Under the pieces are notes generated by a model. That model did no database searches. It was not told the origin of the DNA and saw only the letters and a program-made list of their open reading frames with translations. A stretch of DNA of 64,000 nucleotides from Salsipaludibacter sp963812245 (GTDB lineage: Bacteria; Actinomycetota; Nitriliruptoria; Nitriliruptorales; Nitriliruptoraceae). The DNA lies in contig CAWEUK010000002.1 in NCBI GenBank assembly GCA_963812245.1, positions 558,001 to 622,000 of the forward strand, in the 5' to 3' direction. The translations under genes and the position numbers were made by a program. This document shows, one piece after another, positions 34,733 to 43,588 of the stretch (its first letter is position 1; each line of letters starts with the position of its first letter).

Positions 34733-36536
34733 GGATCACGGAGCCGCAGTGGCGCGTGCAGGCGCAGGTGCAGCGACCTCCATGGCCGAGGAGCGCAACC
34801 CGTCCACGGCCATGGCGACGGCCATCGTCGACGAGTTGGCGCGCAACGGGGTCACCGACGTGGTCGTGTGTCCGGGTTCGCGCTCGACAGCGCTGGCCAT
34901 CGCCGCGGTCCGCCAGACCGGTGTCACCGTGCACGTCCGCCACGACGAGCGCAGCGCCGGCTTCCTGGCCATCGGACTGGCGCGGGGGAGTGGGCGCCCT
35001 GCGGTGGTCGTGACGACATCTGGCACAGCGGTGGCCAACCTCGTGCCTGCCGTCGCCGAGGCCGATGCCGCGGGCGTGCCCCTGCTGGTGCTGTCGGCCG
35101 ACCGGCCCTCCGAACTGCAGGACGTGGGTGCCAACCAGACCCTGCGACAGGCGCGTCTGTTCGACGGCCTGGTTCGCTGGGCCGTGGACCTGCCCGCCGC
35201 GACCTCACTGTCGTCGCAGCCGGCGCTGTGGCGTTCGACGGCGTGTCGGGCGGTCGCTGCCGCCATGGGGGTCGGAGGTGGCCACGTCGGCCAGGTGGGC
35301 ACCGGTGGCGGGGCGGGGCCGGTCCACTGCAACCTCGCCTTCCGTGAACCCACCATCCCGGGCCTTGACGACGGCCGCACATCCACGTCGCCGTTCGCCC
35401 CCTCCATCGACGGTCGAGACGACGGGAACCCGTGGACCACCCACCTCGGCGCACCAGTCGACGTGGCCGGGATCGTCGACGACCTCGTGGCGATGCTCGC
35501 CGGCGCGCGGGTGCTGGTCGTTGCTGGTGACACGCCTGAACCCATGGTCGGTCTGGACGACCTGCCGTGGCCGGTCGTGGCGGAACCCACGGCGGGCGTG
35601 TCTGCCGGTGTCGGCCTTGCCCATGGCTCGTTGCTGCTTGCCGACGAGGCCTGGCGGACCCGACACCGACCCGACGTCGTGCTCCGCCTCGGTCATCCCA
35701 CGCTGTCGCGCGCGGCACTGTCGGCGCTGGCCGACGTGCCGACCGTGCAGGTCACGGCGTCGGGGATCGTGGATCCTGCACGTCAGGCCACGACCGCCAT
35801 CACCGCACCGCCCAACGTTGTCGTGGCCGGACTGGTCGGCGTGCTCGAGCCGACCCCCGACGACGAATGGATGACAACGTGGCGGCGCGGCTCCGAGATC
35901 GCGGCGCGTGTCGTGGCCAACGACCTGGACGGTGAATCGACACCCGAGCCGGGCGTTGCCCGGCGCGTGGCTGCCGGCGCGGGCGACCGGCCCCTGGTCG
36001 TGTCGTCGTCACTGCCGATCCGCGATGTCGCTGACTACGCCGGTGCCGACGATGCCGGTGCCGCGGACGCGGTCCAGGGCCGGGTGCACGCCAACCGTGG
36101 TCTTGCCGGGATCGATGGGTTCGTGTCCACGGCGATCGGTGTTGCCCTGGCCTGTGGCCCGACGGTGGCACTGGCCGGCGACCTCTCCTTCCTCCATGAC
36201 CACAACGGGTTGCTCGTCGAGGACCCGTCGGCGGTCGACCTCGACCTGGTGGTCGTCGACAACGATGGTGGCGGCCTGTTCCACCAGGTCCCGGCCGTCC
36301 GGGTGCCCGAATTCGAGCGGGTGTTCGCCACGCCGCATGGCCGCGACCTGGTGGCGATCGCCCAGGCCGCTGGGGTCCAGGCCGAGCGAGTCGAGGTCGA
36401 CGAACTCGCGGACGTGCTCGCCCGGCCACCCGGGGGCATCCGCGTCACCGTGGTGGCGACCGATCGCAGCGATGGCGCCGCAGCCCGACGCGCCATCCGC
36501 CACCACCTCGCCGACGCCCTGTCCGAGGTGATCTGA
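34725..36536 (+). CDS. menD: SEPHCHC synthase (2-succinyl-5-enolpyruvyl-6-hydroxy-3-cyclohexene-1-carboxylate synthase)
   Basis: A 603-residue thiamine diphosphate enzyme adding succinic semialdehyde to isochorismate. VVVCPGSRSTALAIAA with the downstream HVRHDERSAGFLAIGLA holds the activating Glu of the ThDP site. TTSGTAVANL and LSADRPSELQDVGANQT follow. The C-terminal ThDP/Mg site reads ALAGDLSFLHDHNGL to VVVDNDGGGLFHQVP. A later ATG at 34782 would remove a non-conserved leader and is equally plausible. MenF at 48308 makes its substrate. A strong bidirectional hairpin follows the gene. Confidence 0.94.
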   Translation: MAEDHGAAVARAGAGAATSMAEERNPSTAMATAIVDELARNGVTDVVVCPGSRSTALAIAAVRQTGVTVHVRHDERSAGFLAIGLARGSGRPAVVVTTSGTAVANLVPAVAEADAAGVPLLVLSADRPSELQDVGANQTLRQARLFDGLVRWAVDLPAATSLSSQPALWRSTACRAVAAAMGVGGGHVGQVGTGGGAGPVHCNLAFREPTIPGLDDGRTSTSPFAPSIDGRDDGNPWTTHLGAPVDVAGIVDDLVAMLAGARVLVVAGDTPEPMVGLDDLPWPVVAEPTAGVSAGVGLAHGSLLLADEAWRTRHRPDVVLRLGHPTLSRAALSALADVPTVQVTASGIVDPARQATTAITAPPNVVVAGLVGVLEPTPDDEWMTTWRRGSEIAARVVANDLDGESTPEPGVARRVAAGAGDRPLVVSSSLPIRDVADYAGADDAGAADAVQGRVHANRGLAGIDGFVSTAIGVALACGPTVALAGDLSFLHDHNGLLVEDPSAVDLDLVVVDNDGGGLFHQVPAVRVPEFERVFATPHGRDLVAIAQAAGVQAERVEVDELADVLARPPGGIRVTVVATDRSDGAAARRAIRHHLADALSEVI

Positions 36537-36627
36537 GCAGCCGATCGGTGCGCCCTCCCGGTCGGCTGTCCATGCTCGATGCCCGGTGCTGGCCGCGCGA
36601 GGATGCGCTGGCACACACCCACGAAGA

Positions 36628-36655
36628 CCGGCACCCCGAGACAACGGGGTGCCGG
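36628..36655. terminator. hairpin terminator between menD and the QxEK protein gene 1
   Basis: CCGGCACCCCG (36628-36638) pairs perfectly with CGGGGTGCCGG (36645-36655) around a 6-nt loop. Being palindromic, it can serve both convergent genes. The same stem recurs at 43507-43536 behind the paralogous gene. Confidence 0.75.
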
Positions 36656-36704
36656 CGTTCCCTCCCCAGCAGAGGTGATCGGAGAAGGCTGTCGCGGGTG
36701 GCTG

Positions 36705-37520
36705 TCAGCCGATCAGAATCTTCTCCCGGGCCAGGGCCGCGGCCTCCTCGGCCTGGGAGGGCACGTCGACGGTCTCCTGGTCCGACCGATCGAATGCCTG
36801 TTCCTTCTCGCCCTGCAACGTGGCGGCGTCGTCGTGGGGCAGACCCGCGAACGGGTCGGACACCCCCTCGCGTCCCGCCGCGACGATCTGCTTCTCGGCC
36901 TGGATCGCTGCCGCCTCGGCGGTGTTGGTGGTGACCGGGACCGGCTCCGTCAATTGGGTCGTGGGTGCGAGGTTGTGGAGGTGGACGTCGCTGCCCGTCA
37001 CGTCGGTCGCGGGGGCGAGGTTGTGCAGGTGAACGTCGCTGCCCGTCACGTCGGTCGCGGGGGCGAGGTTGTGCAGGTGCACGTCGCTGCCCGACACGTC
37101 AGTTGCGGGCACGAGTGCCTCGGCAGGGATCAGGCCGCGGCTGACGAGGTCAATCGTTGCCAGCTGCTCGGTGGTCAGTGGTGTGTCGCGGGTCGGGGAC
37201 TGGGGCGACAGTGCCTGCTCGGGGATGTCCCCCTGCTGCACCAGTCGTCTGAGGACTTCGTCGTCGGTCTCGACAGCGCCCGTCGTCTGGGTGCCGCCGA
37301 AGTCGACCACCACTGCGACCACGATGGCCGCGACGAAGGCGACCAGCGCGAACACGATGGCTGCCCTGCGGCCGCGACGCGGGCCACTTGGCTGCTCGGC
37401 GTCCGGCGTGCCGGACCTGGGCTGGTCCGGTTGCGTCTCGGTCGTGGGCTGATCGGTGTCGGGTGGTGGGGTGATGACCTGTGTCGGTCGGGTCAGCTGT
37501 TGCGTATCTTGCGTCGGCAT
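36705..37520 (-). CDS. membrane-anchored QxEK-repeat protein 1, unknown family
   Basis: A 271-residue protein. Residues 1-50 are Pro/Thr/Gln-rich and basic at the end (RRGRRAA). A single membrane segment follows (AIVFALVAFVAAIVVAVVVDF), so the C-terminal ~195 residues should lie outside. That part holds two LIPAEAL-like units, three 16-residue repeats with SDVHLHN, and a terminal domain. The terminal domain carries IQAEKQIVAAGREGVSD, DDAATLQGEKEQAFD and AALAREKILIG, a repeated QxEK motif shared with the protein at 43589. The ATG at 37520 has AGGAG upstream. I know no family for it; it borders the protease/CHAT island. Confidence 0.7.
   Translation of the reverse strand: MPTQDTQQLTRPTQVITPPPDTDQPTTETQPDQPRSGTPDAEQPSGPRRGRRAAIVFALVAFVAAIVVAVVVDFGGTQTTGAVETDDEVLRRLVQQGDIPEQALSPQSPTRDTPLTTEQLATIDLVSRGLIPAEALVPATDVSGSDVHLHNLAPATDVTGSDVHLHNLAPATDVTGSDVHLHNLAPTTQLTEPVPVTTNTAEAAAIQAEKQIVAAGREGVSDPFAGLPHDDAATLQGEKEQAFDRSDQETVDVPSQAEEAAALAREKILIG
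36967..37110 (-). repeat. three 48-bp tandem repeats in QxEK protein 1
   Basis: Three nearly identical 48-bp units start at 36967, 37015 and 37063, each coding for 16 residues with the SDVHLHN core. One or two base changes separate them, so the expansion is recent. Confidence 0.85.
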
Positions 37521-37639
37521 TGCAGTCTCCTCTTGTGTCGGAGAACCCTTGCGGGGGCACTCGACCGGGAGACGTGCGGTCAGCTCGCTGAAATACGTCG
37601 TGTGTCGATTGGCATACGGATGGGCGTGGCAAGGACATC

Positions 37640-37671
37640 GAGACGGCCGGACCCAGGGATCCGGCCGTCTC
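37640..37671. terminator. hairpin upstream of QxEK protein 1
   Basis: GAGACGGCCGGA (37640-37651) pairs with TCCGGCCGTCTC (37660-37671), a perfect 12-bp stem with an 8-nt loop. It is the outer of two strong hairpins in the 280-nt gap behind the subtilase gene and likely ends its transcript. Confidence 0.65.
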
Positions 37672-37721
37672 GATTGCCCAGTCCGTCGTCCAGCGCTGAG
37701 GATGAGCTGCGGGCAGCACGG

Positions 37722-37754
37722 CAGCGGGCCGGAGCTGTCTGCCCCGGCCCGCTG
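37722..37754. terminator. first hairpin after the subtilase gene
   Basis: CAGCGGGCCGG (37722-37732) pairs with CCGGCCCGCTG (37744-37754), a perfect 11-bp stem with an 11-nt loop, 47 nt past the subtilase stop. Confidence 0.65.
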
Positions 37755-37800
37755 TTGCACTGACAAATGGACTACTTCTGGCAGCCGCTTGTGGTCGGCG

Positions 37801-39366
37801 TCAGCGTCGGCTTGTCGCTGTCGTCGGCGTGGGCGCCGCTGCCGCCGTCGCCTTCCATCCCAGAGCATCCAGAGCCTCGGCAGGTGTTGAGTCATCGCAC
37901 TTCTGCCGTTCAGCGAGCTCTGCGGTTGCGACGGCCGCCGCGAAGCTGGTCCCGCACCAGTCCGCCAGGTCGTAGTTGGCGTCCTTGTCGTCATCGGGGG
38001 TGCGGTCCTTGAACACGAAGGCCACCTCCGCATACTCGTCCTTCATATCCTGATCAGGCGCGTAGGTCGCCTTGCCCGTCGGGTAGAACGACGTGTGGCA
38101 TCCAGGTCGGGAAATGGTGACGTAGTCAGCATCTGCGGAGTATTGCTCGCCCGTGTAGTCGTCATCCTCGCCTTCGAAGTTCTGGTGTGAGCCCACTGCC
38201 ACGAGGTTGCTTTCAAGTTCCTGGCGTCGGGACTCGAGACCCTCGCACCCCTCACCCTCGCACCCTCGATCCATCTGGACCGTTAGGGCCGCCGGATACA
38301 CCCAAGGTGTCCCATCTCCGGTGTTCAGGACTGCCGTGTTGCCAGCAGCCGCGAGCACGACGCTCTGGTTGTCGACCAACAACTTGATCGTGGACAGGGA
38401 CACCAACGGGTACTCCTGCTCCGGGAGCAATTCATCGCGCTCTTCGTCGGTCTGTTCATCGGGCTCCTCGTCGGTGTGCTCATCGGGCTCTTCGGCGGTC
38501 AACGAACCGTGACGGCAGAGGATGGTGCCCAGTGAGAGGTTGATGATCGTCCCTTCGTCAACCTGCTGGACAAGGTCTTGTGCGGCGGCGAGCACATCGC
38601 TTTCGTAGAACGGGCCAGTGCCGACCAGTCCGGTGTCGTCCCGTGGAACCGCCCAATGCTGAATCTGGGCATCAGATCCCTGACGCACCACGCCTGAGAT
38701 GAAGGTCCCGTGGCCTGCTTCGCCGGGGGCGGATGAGGGTGTTCGCTCGTCCGCGTCGCCATCGATTCCGATCAGCGATCCCAGGCCCGTCGCCAATCCG
38801 GTGTCGATGACGTGCACCGTTTGTTCTGAACCGCCAGCCGCCATGTCGAACAACAACACCTCGGCCGTTGGATCCGCAGGCGCAGGCAGGTTCCCCGGGA
38901 AGAAGATCCACGCGGGCATGGGGAACATGCGGTAGTCCGGCGAGGCCCGCAGGTCGCCGTCGGCCTGGTTCAGGATCTTGGCAGCCGTGAGGGGATTGGA
39001 CCCAGTCTCGGCGGCTGCCACCGTGAACATCCACAGGTCGTCACCGTCCAACAAGACAGGTTCCTGAAGCTCACCGAATTCCTCCGGGAGGAGGTCATCG
39101 ATCTCAGCTTGCAGGGCAATGGGCTCCTCCACGAAGCCGGGTGCCCACACGACCAGATTCTGCGGATTCGTCTCGCACTCGAAATTCTCATCTTCGTCCT
39201 GGACGAGTCCCGAGTCTTGTGACGACCACGAGAAGCCGGCATCCCGGATCTCGGAGGAGTTGCGGTACCAAGTTGTCGACGTCGTGCTGCAGGCTACGAA
39301 CGTCATGGCGGCGGTGAGGGTGAGGGCAAGCCGGCCTGCGGATCGCCGGGTGGGGGGTGTGTTCAT
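37801..39366 (-). CDS. S8 subtilisin-family serine protease, probable lipoprotein
   Basis: A 521-residue exported protease. The signal peptide ends FVAC, giving a candidate lipidated Cys26 (Phe at -3 is not ideal). The subtilase triad is complete: Asp188 (HVIDTG), His219 (GHGTFISG) and Ser474 (GTSFAAAVA), with the oxyanion Asn343 (AAAGN) and INLSLG. A ~125-residue N-terminal domain precedes the catalytic part and could be inhibitory. An unusual acidic insert (DEHTDEEPDEQTDEE) lies at ~295-310. AGGAGG precedes the ATG. It is last in the run CHAT, sigma factor, small protein, protease and is likely the secreted effector. Confidence 0.85.
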   Translation of the reverse strand: MNTPPTRRSAGRLALTLTAAMTFVACSTTSTTWYRNSSEIRDAGFSWSSQDSGLVQDEDENFECETNPQNLVVWAPGFVEEPIALQAEIDDLLPEEFGELQEPVLLDGDDLWMFTVAAAETGSNPLTAAKILNQADGDLRASPDYRMFPMPAWIFFPGNLPAPADPTAEVLLFDMAAGGSEQTVHVIDTGLATGLGSLIGIDGDADERTPSSAPGEAGHGTFISGVVRQGSDAQIQHWAVPRDDTGLVGTGPFYESDVLAAAQDLVQQVDEGTIINLSLGTILCRHGSLTAEEPDEHTDEEPDEQTDEERDELLPEQEYPLVSLSTIKLLVDNQSVVLAAAGNTAVLNTGDGTPWVYPAALTVQMDRGCEGEGCEGLESRRQELESNLVAVGSHQNFEGEDDDYTGEQYSADADYVTISRPGCHTSFYPTGKATYAPDQDMKDEYAEVAFVFKDRTPDDDKDANYDLADWCGTSFAAAVATAELAERQKCDDSTPAEALDALGWKATAAAAPTPTTATSRR

Positions 39367-39384
39367 GGGTGATCCTCCTGTCAG

Positions 39385-39409
39385 CGACGAGACGATCAGG
39401 ATGCGTTCC
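39385..39409 (-). promoter_or_regulatory. possible ECF-type promoter of the subtilase gene
   Basis: On the minus strand GGAAC (39409-39405), 16 bases, then GTCG (39388-39385) matches the GGAAC-N16-GTC form used by many ECF sigma factors. It lies 19 nt before the ATG, just ahead of the Shine-Dalgarno site. The local ECF factor is encoded two genes away. Confidence 0.35.
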
Positions 39410-39447
39410 CGTGATACACCTTCGAACCAGTTCTCGTCGGCAGTGGC

Positions 39448-39873
39448 TCAGGTGGGCGACAGGTCGATGCCGTCGGTGACGCCGGAAGTTCCGTCGGGAA
39501 GCTCGATCCGGAATCGGACTGGGCCAATCGCCGGGACCGTGGCGACGCCCTCGTCGTCCGTTTCGAGTTCCACGGATCCCGTGGCGGTCTCGATCGCAAT
39601 CGGGGTGGACGGCGGCGACACCATGACCAGCGCGTCGTCCGCCCTGCGTCGCACGACCAGGACCACGTCGCCTCGTTCGAATCTGGTCACGGTGTCCTGA
39701 TCGTCGCCCCGCATGGGCACGGATGCCTCGGTCAGTTCGATCAGTTCCTCGTCGATGCGGCGCAGGCCGAACAGCGCCTTGGCCGAGTCGACGGCCAGTG
39801 GCGGCACGTGATCGTGCTCGGCGAAGTAGGCCCGCAGGCGGGCCTCGAGTTCGTTGTGGGTCGGGTCTGCCAT
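39448..39873 (-). CDS. small protein linked to the CHAT/ECF genes
   Basis: A 141-residue acidic, soluble protein with no signal or membrane segment. The N-terminal half (ELEARLRAYFAEHDHVPP, ALFGLRRIDEELIELTE) looks helical. The C-terminal half is beta-rich with alternating strands (DVVLVVRRRADDALVMVSPP, PVRFRIELPDG). Proteins of this size and layout accompany ECF sigma factors and CHAT proteins in actinobacteria, so a regulator or adaptor is likely. I cannot name a family. GGGGAGG lies six bases before its ATG, 85 nt after the sigma factor stop. Confidence 0.65.
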   Translation of the reverse strand: MADPTHNELEARLRAYFAEHDHVPPLAVDSAKALFGLRRIDEELIELTEASVPMRGDDQDTVTRFERGDVVLVVRRRADDALVMVSPPSTPIAIETATGSVELETDDEGVATVPAIGPVRFRIELPDGTSGVTDGIDLSPT

Positions 39874-39958
39874 GACCTACCTCCCCGTCCGGTTGTGCAT
39901 TGGTCCAGCGTCACCCCGGGCGGGCGGAGGGCTGCCGGCCCGGTCGTCGCTGGCGTGT

Positions 39959-40504
39959 TCACGTCTCATGGAGGTCCTCCGGAATGTGCCGGGACAACGA
40001 GTCCAGGCAGCGGCGCCGCGTCGGGCCGATCGAGCCGATCGGCATGTCCATCGCCGCCGAGACCTCGTCGTAGTTCATCGCTGCGCTGAACAGCAGGGTC
40101 AGCAGCTGCCGACACCGGTCCGAGATCCTCGTCAACGCCTGCTGCACGACTGCTGCGTCATCTGCCCGACCGGCGGCCTCGGCAGGGTCGACCGCGCGGT
40201 CGTCCGCCAGGGCGAACAGGTCGTCGACCCGGGTGGTTGGCCGACGCCGACGCAGCTCGTCCCGAGTCGCGTTCCGTGCGACGATCGCCAGCCATCCCTT
40301 GACCTTGCCGGGATCCCGGATCGTGTCCAGGCGATTGAGCAGTCGCATCCACACGAGCTGGGACACGTCCTGGGCCAGGGCGACGTCGGCGCCCACCGCC
40401 CGCGCGTTGGCGAAGACGAGGTGGGCGTAGCGCTCGACCAGCTCGTCCCAGGCAGTCGAGTCGCCACTGCCCGCGTCGCGCACCAGGTCTTCGTCACTGC
40501 GCAT
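39959..40504 (-). CDS. ECF-type RNA polymerase sigma factor
   Basis: A 181-residue two-domain sigma factor. Region 2 runs about 18-85: DELVERYAHLVFANARA, DVALAQDVSQLVWMRLLNRL (-10 binding) and WLAIVARNATRDELRRRR. Region 4 runs about 120-175 with RISDRCRQLLTLLF and the recognition helix DMPIGSIGPTRRRCLDSL. Regions 1 and 3 are lacking, as in the ECF group. Its start lies 11 nt inside the CHAT gene, so the two are translated together. It probably controls the protease/CHAT island itself; no classic zinc anti-sigma gene is seen nearby. Confidence 0.9.
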   Translation of the reverse strand: MRSDEDLVRDAGSGDSTAWDELVERYAHLVFANARAVGADVALAQDVSQLVWMRLLNRLDTIRDPGKVKGWLAIVARNATRDELRRRRPTTRVDDLFALADDRAVDPAEAAGRADDAAVVQQALTRISDRCRQLLTLLFSAAMNYDEVSAAMDMPIGSIGPTRRRCLDSLSRHIPEDLHET

Positions 40505-42899
40505 CGTCAGCCCCCGTCGCCGTGTGCCCTTGCCGTGACCCGTGGGGCGTCAGCCGCCCGACCACGCTCAGTGCCCGTGCCACGACGTCGCCGCCCGCCC
40601 GCGCACGCCACACTGCCTCCTCCGGCAACGCGCCGGCGGCCAGTTCCGCATGGATCCGCGCGACGGCTGCCACCGTCCGCATGTCGTCCGGGATCGTGTA
40701 CGTGGATGCGACGACGGTGCTCGCCCCGGCGGCCAGCCAGGCAGTTGGCAGCCCCAGCGTCGACACGCCAGCGGGTTGCGCGGCCGCGGCCCGGCAGGCG
40801 GCCGCGACGACGAGGACTGGGGCCGCGTCCAGTGCCTCGATCTCCAGGGCGGAGACCGTGCCGTCGGCCAGTTCGTAGGTCGAGAGCATCGGATTGTCGA
40901 CATCGTGGTGACCGTGGCAGCTGAGGTGCAGCGTCGCCCCCTCGGCAGCGGCGATCGCGTCCAGTGGGCTGCCGTCGGCCACCCGCAGCAGCTCGCCGAG
41001 TACCGCCTGGAGCTCCGCCACCTCCTCGTCCTGCGTGTGCAGGCCAGGACCCACGACCATCGTCGTCGCCGGCGCGGGCACTGCACCCGGTGCCAGTTCG
41101 GCCACGATCCGGACGGGCCGTGCGGCCAGCGACGTCCACGGGGCCCGGGCGAGCTCACCCGTGACGGCCAGTGAGAGCGGCCCGTCCCCGTCGAGCCACG
41201 AAAGGTGGGCACGCAGTGCCGCTGCTGTCGAGTCGAGCAGGCCCTGGACGGGTGACTGGTCGCTCCCCAGGGCCTCTCGCAGGACCGCATCGTGCCGGTC
41301 GACGAGGTCCAGGACGATCGAACGCTGGGGTGTTCTGACGAACGACATCGATGCCCCGTCGGCGCGGACACACACAAGGTCGGTTCCGTCGTCGAGCAGG
41401 ACGATGACCTGCGCGCCCGCGGAATGGGGCTCCCTCGCCAAGTCGATGGCGGGGTGCGTCTGCCCGTCGGACACCGCCGCGGCCGCCTTGCTGCCGGCCG
41501 GCCGCAGCGCCAGTTGCTGCAACGCCGACACGATCCAGACGATCGTGGCCGGATCGTCCGCGCGTCGCGCAGCATGCACGCCGACGTGCGTGATCCCCTC
41601 CCGAAGTTGCGCCAGGGCGATGCGCACCTCGAGCGTCGGGGCCCCGATCGTCTCCCTGGCCGCCTGCGTGATGGCGCGCCGCACGATCGCACAGGCACCG
41701 TCCGGGTCGTCGTCGAGCAGCGCGGACACCGCGTCGGCATAGACCCGCCGAAGGTCGTCGCGCTCGAGACTGCGCAGGCGCTCCAGCGGACCGTCGAGCC
41801 GCACGTCCGCTCGAGGCCATCCGCGAGCAACGGCCAGCAGGTCGGCATCCATCGCCTCGGCGTCCAGCCCGACGTCGCGCAGCTGGTCGCCGACCCGCAG
41901 CGCGTCGGCCACGACGTCGGTGCCGGTGTCGGACGTGGCCTGGAGTCGTCGCAGCGTGACAACGTGCCGCCACGAGGCCCGACCCTGCTCCTCGAACAGG
42001 CGGTCGGCGGTCGCCAGGGAGCGCTCGGCCACGTCGCCATGGCCAATGGCGAACAGCGCCATGGCCAGTGCGACGAGCAGTTCGGCGCGGTCTGCCGACG
42101 CCCCCGACGACTGGAGCGAGCGAAGCGCGGCCGCGGTCCTGTCGAGAGCCTCGGTCCGGCGGCCGAGCAGCATCAATGCTTCGGCATGGTCGAGTTCGGT
42201 CTCGATGTAGGGCTCGCCGTGTGCACGCAACTCTTCCTTGGCTGTGTCCAGCAATTCGATGGCCGCCACCAGGTTCCCGGTCCGCGTGGCGGCATACCCC
42301 ATGTTGCTTCGCGTCAGGACGGCGAGAAGGTCGAGCCCCAGGTCGAGATAGATCTCCCGCGCCTCCCGAAAGTGATCGAAGGCCCGGTCCGGATGCCCGC
42401 TCGTGGTCGCGATGAGCCCCAGCCCATTCCTGGTGTGTGCCTCGCCAAGACGGTCCCCGTTCGCACGAAACTGCGTGAGCGCAGTGGCATATCCCTCGGC
42501 AGCACGCTCGACGTCTCCGACGCGCCCGGCGATGTTTGCGTGCTGGAAAGTGACCCGGGGGGCCAGTTCCCTGGATGGCGTCAGCGACGTCAGGAGCTGG
42601 TCTGCCTCGTCGAACTCGCCCGTGAAGGCGAGCAGTCCGGTCAGGCTCATCACCGCATTCGTGTGGTCGTCACTGCCGGGCTGCAGGCCGTCGATCGCGC
42701 GCAGCAACCAGGTCCGGGACTCGTCGAGCTCGCGCAGGTGTCGGAGGGCCAGGCCCAGGCTCCACGCGGCAATGGCGTGTGCGCCGTCGAGCGGGGCATC
42801 CTCACCGACACCCATCAGCGCTGCGCGCGCGGCCGTGGCGGCTTCAGCCGGATTCGCGTCCGCCTGGGTCACCAGTGTCCGAGCCGTCTCGATGTTCAT
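40494..42899 (-). CDS. TPR-CHAT domain protein (caspase-like protease fold)
   Basis: An 801-residue cytoplasmic protein. Residues ~40-400 are helical repeats of the TPR type (AWSLGLALRHLRELDESR, NGLGLIATTSGHPDRAFDHF, SNMGYAATRTGNLVAAIELL). The C-terminal CHAT domain spans ~490-790. It contains the His motif LHLSCHGHHDVDNPML (His662) and the Cys motif VVAAACRAA (Cys702), the dyad of caspase/separase-like peptidases, then LGLPTAWLAAGASTVVAS. The ATG at 42899 is preceded by GGGGAA. It should act as a ligand-sensing protease or adaptor. The overlapping ECF gene suggests that it releases or controls the sigma factor. Confidence 0.9.
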   Translation of the reverse strand: MNIETARTLVTQADANPAEAATAARAALMGVGEDAPLDGAHAIAAWSLGLALRHLRELDESRTWLLRAIDGLQPGSDDHTNAVMSLTGLLAFTGEFDEADQLLTSLTPSRELAPRVTFQHANIAGRVGDVERAAEGYATALTQFRANGDRLGEAHTRNGLGLIATTSGHPDRAFDHFREAREIYLDLGLDLLAVLTRSNMGYAATRTGNLVAAIELLDTAKEELRAHGEPYIETELDHAEALMLLGRRTEALDRTAAALRSLQSSGASADRAELLVALAMALFAIGHGDVAERSLATADRLFEEQGRASWRHVVTLRRLQATSDTGTDVVADALRVGDQLRDVGLDAEAMDADLLAVARGWPRADVRLDGPLERLRSLERDDLRRVYADAVSALLDDDPDGACAIVRRAITQAARETIGAPTLEVRIALAQLREGITHVGVHAARRADDPATIVWIVSALQQLALRPAGSKAAAAVSDGQTHPAIDLAREPHSAGAQVIVLLDDGTDLVCVRADGASMSFVRTPQRSIVLDLVDRHDAVLREALGSDQSPVQGLLDSTAAALRAHLSWLDGDGPLSLAVTGELARAPWTSLAARPVRIVAELAPGAVPAPATTMVVGPGLHTQDEEVAELQAVLGELLRVADGSPLDAIAAAEGATLHLSCHGHHDVDNPMLSTYELADGTVSALEIEALDAAPVLVVAAACRAAAAQPAGVSTLGLPTAWLAAGASTVVASTYTIPDDMRTVAAVARIHAELAAGALPEEAVWRARAGGDVVARALSVVGRLTPHGSRQGHTATGADDAQ

Positions 42900-43098
42900 G
42901 CGTCGTTTCCCCAAATCGACACAACTGACCCTACATGCAATCTGGTGGATTGGAGCCGTCAAGCAGCATAATTCACCCACCCACGGAACTCCAGGTGACG
43001 CATCCCCAGCAACCCGTGGTGCTGTGGCGGGTGTCCCCGGCCACAGACCACGAGCCACAGCCGGCCCGGCGACCCGGCGCTGCCGGAGCGCCGAACGC

Positions 43099-43284
43099 TC
43101 AGGCAGGGCGCAGGTCCAGGGCAACCTCGGCCTCTGCGGGCCGACGCCGCCGACGCGGCCGGCGCAACCACGCGGCCACGACCGCACTCCCGGGCCGACG
43201 GTGTCGGGATGATTGGTGTTCGCTGCGACGCTCAACAGCTTCGACGCGAGCCTGGTGCAGGACGAAATGGACGTCGGGGTTCAT
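43099..43284 (-). CDS. small basic protein (61 aa)
   Basis: A short frame starting MNPDVHFVLHQARVEAVERR, then a strongly basic part (WLRRPRRRRRPAEAEVALDL). CGGAGG lies eight bases before the ATG at 43284. Short proteins beginning MNP-D/E-LH and rich in Arg are common in actinobacteria without known function. It lies 199 nt upstream of the CHAT gene on the same strand; the gap between (42900-43098) has no other recognisable gene. Confidence 0.5.
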   Translation of the reverse strand: MNPDVHFVLHQARVEAVERRSEHQSSRHRRPGSAVVAAWLRRPRRRRRPAEAEVALDLRPA

Positions 43285-43588
43285 GATCGGTACCTCCGGG
43301 TCTGACTGCTGCCGATGCCACGATTTGCGAGCACCACAACGGAGACGAAGGCAGGGGTCGGGGTGATACTCGGGGGATCCCGCCTTCGGCGGTACGTTCC
43401 GTTGTTCGGGTGTTCTTCGACCAGTTCCCCGAAGTGGTGGAGATCCGCGACCAGATCCGCACTGGACTTGCCTCCTAGCGGCCGCAGCAACCCCTCGCGC
43501 ACGACGCCGGCACCCCGAGGACGCACGGGGTGCCGGTGTTCCTCCCCAGCAGTACAGATGGGATCGGAGGAGGTTGTCGTGGTCGGTG
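43285..43588. other. 304-nt gap between the small basic gene and QxEK protein 2
   Basis: Apart from the hairpin at 43507-43536 this gap has no gene I trust. A plus-strand frame ending at TAG 43478 reads VRVFFDQFPEVVEIRDQIR at its end and may be a remnant. A minus-strand frame 43526-43281 starts inside the terminator and is not credible. Confidence 0.4.
43507..43536. terminator. hairpin terminator behind QxEK protein gene 2
   Basis: CCGGCACCCCG (43507-43517) and CGGGGTGCCGG (43526-43536) with an 8-nt loop repeat the stem at 36628-36655 exactly, including the flanking cctccccagcag. Confidence 0.75.

Noticed and set aside
40494..43235. 913-residue version of the CHAT protein
   Set aside because: The extra 112 residues run through the gap and the small basic gene, are not TPR-like, and ATG 42899 has a purine-rich site upstream.
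43281..43526. 81-codon minus-strand ORF upstream of the small basic gene
   Set aside because: It begins inside the terminator hairpin, has no ribosome-binding site and reads poorly; possible but unsupported.
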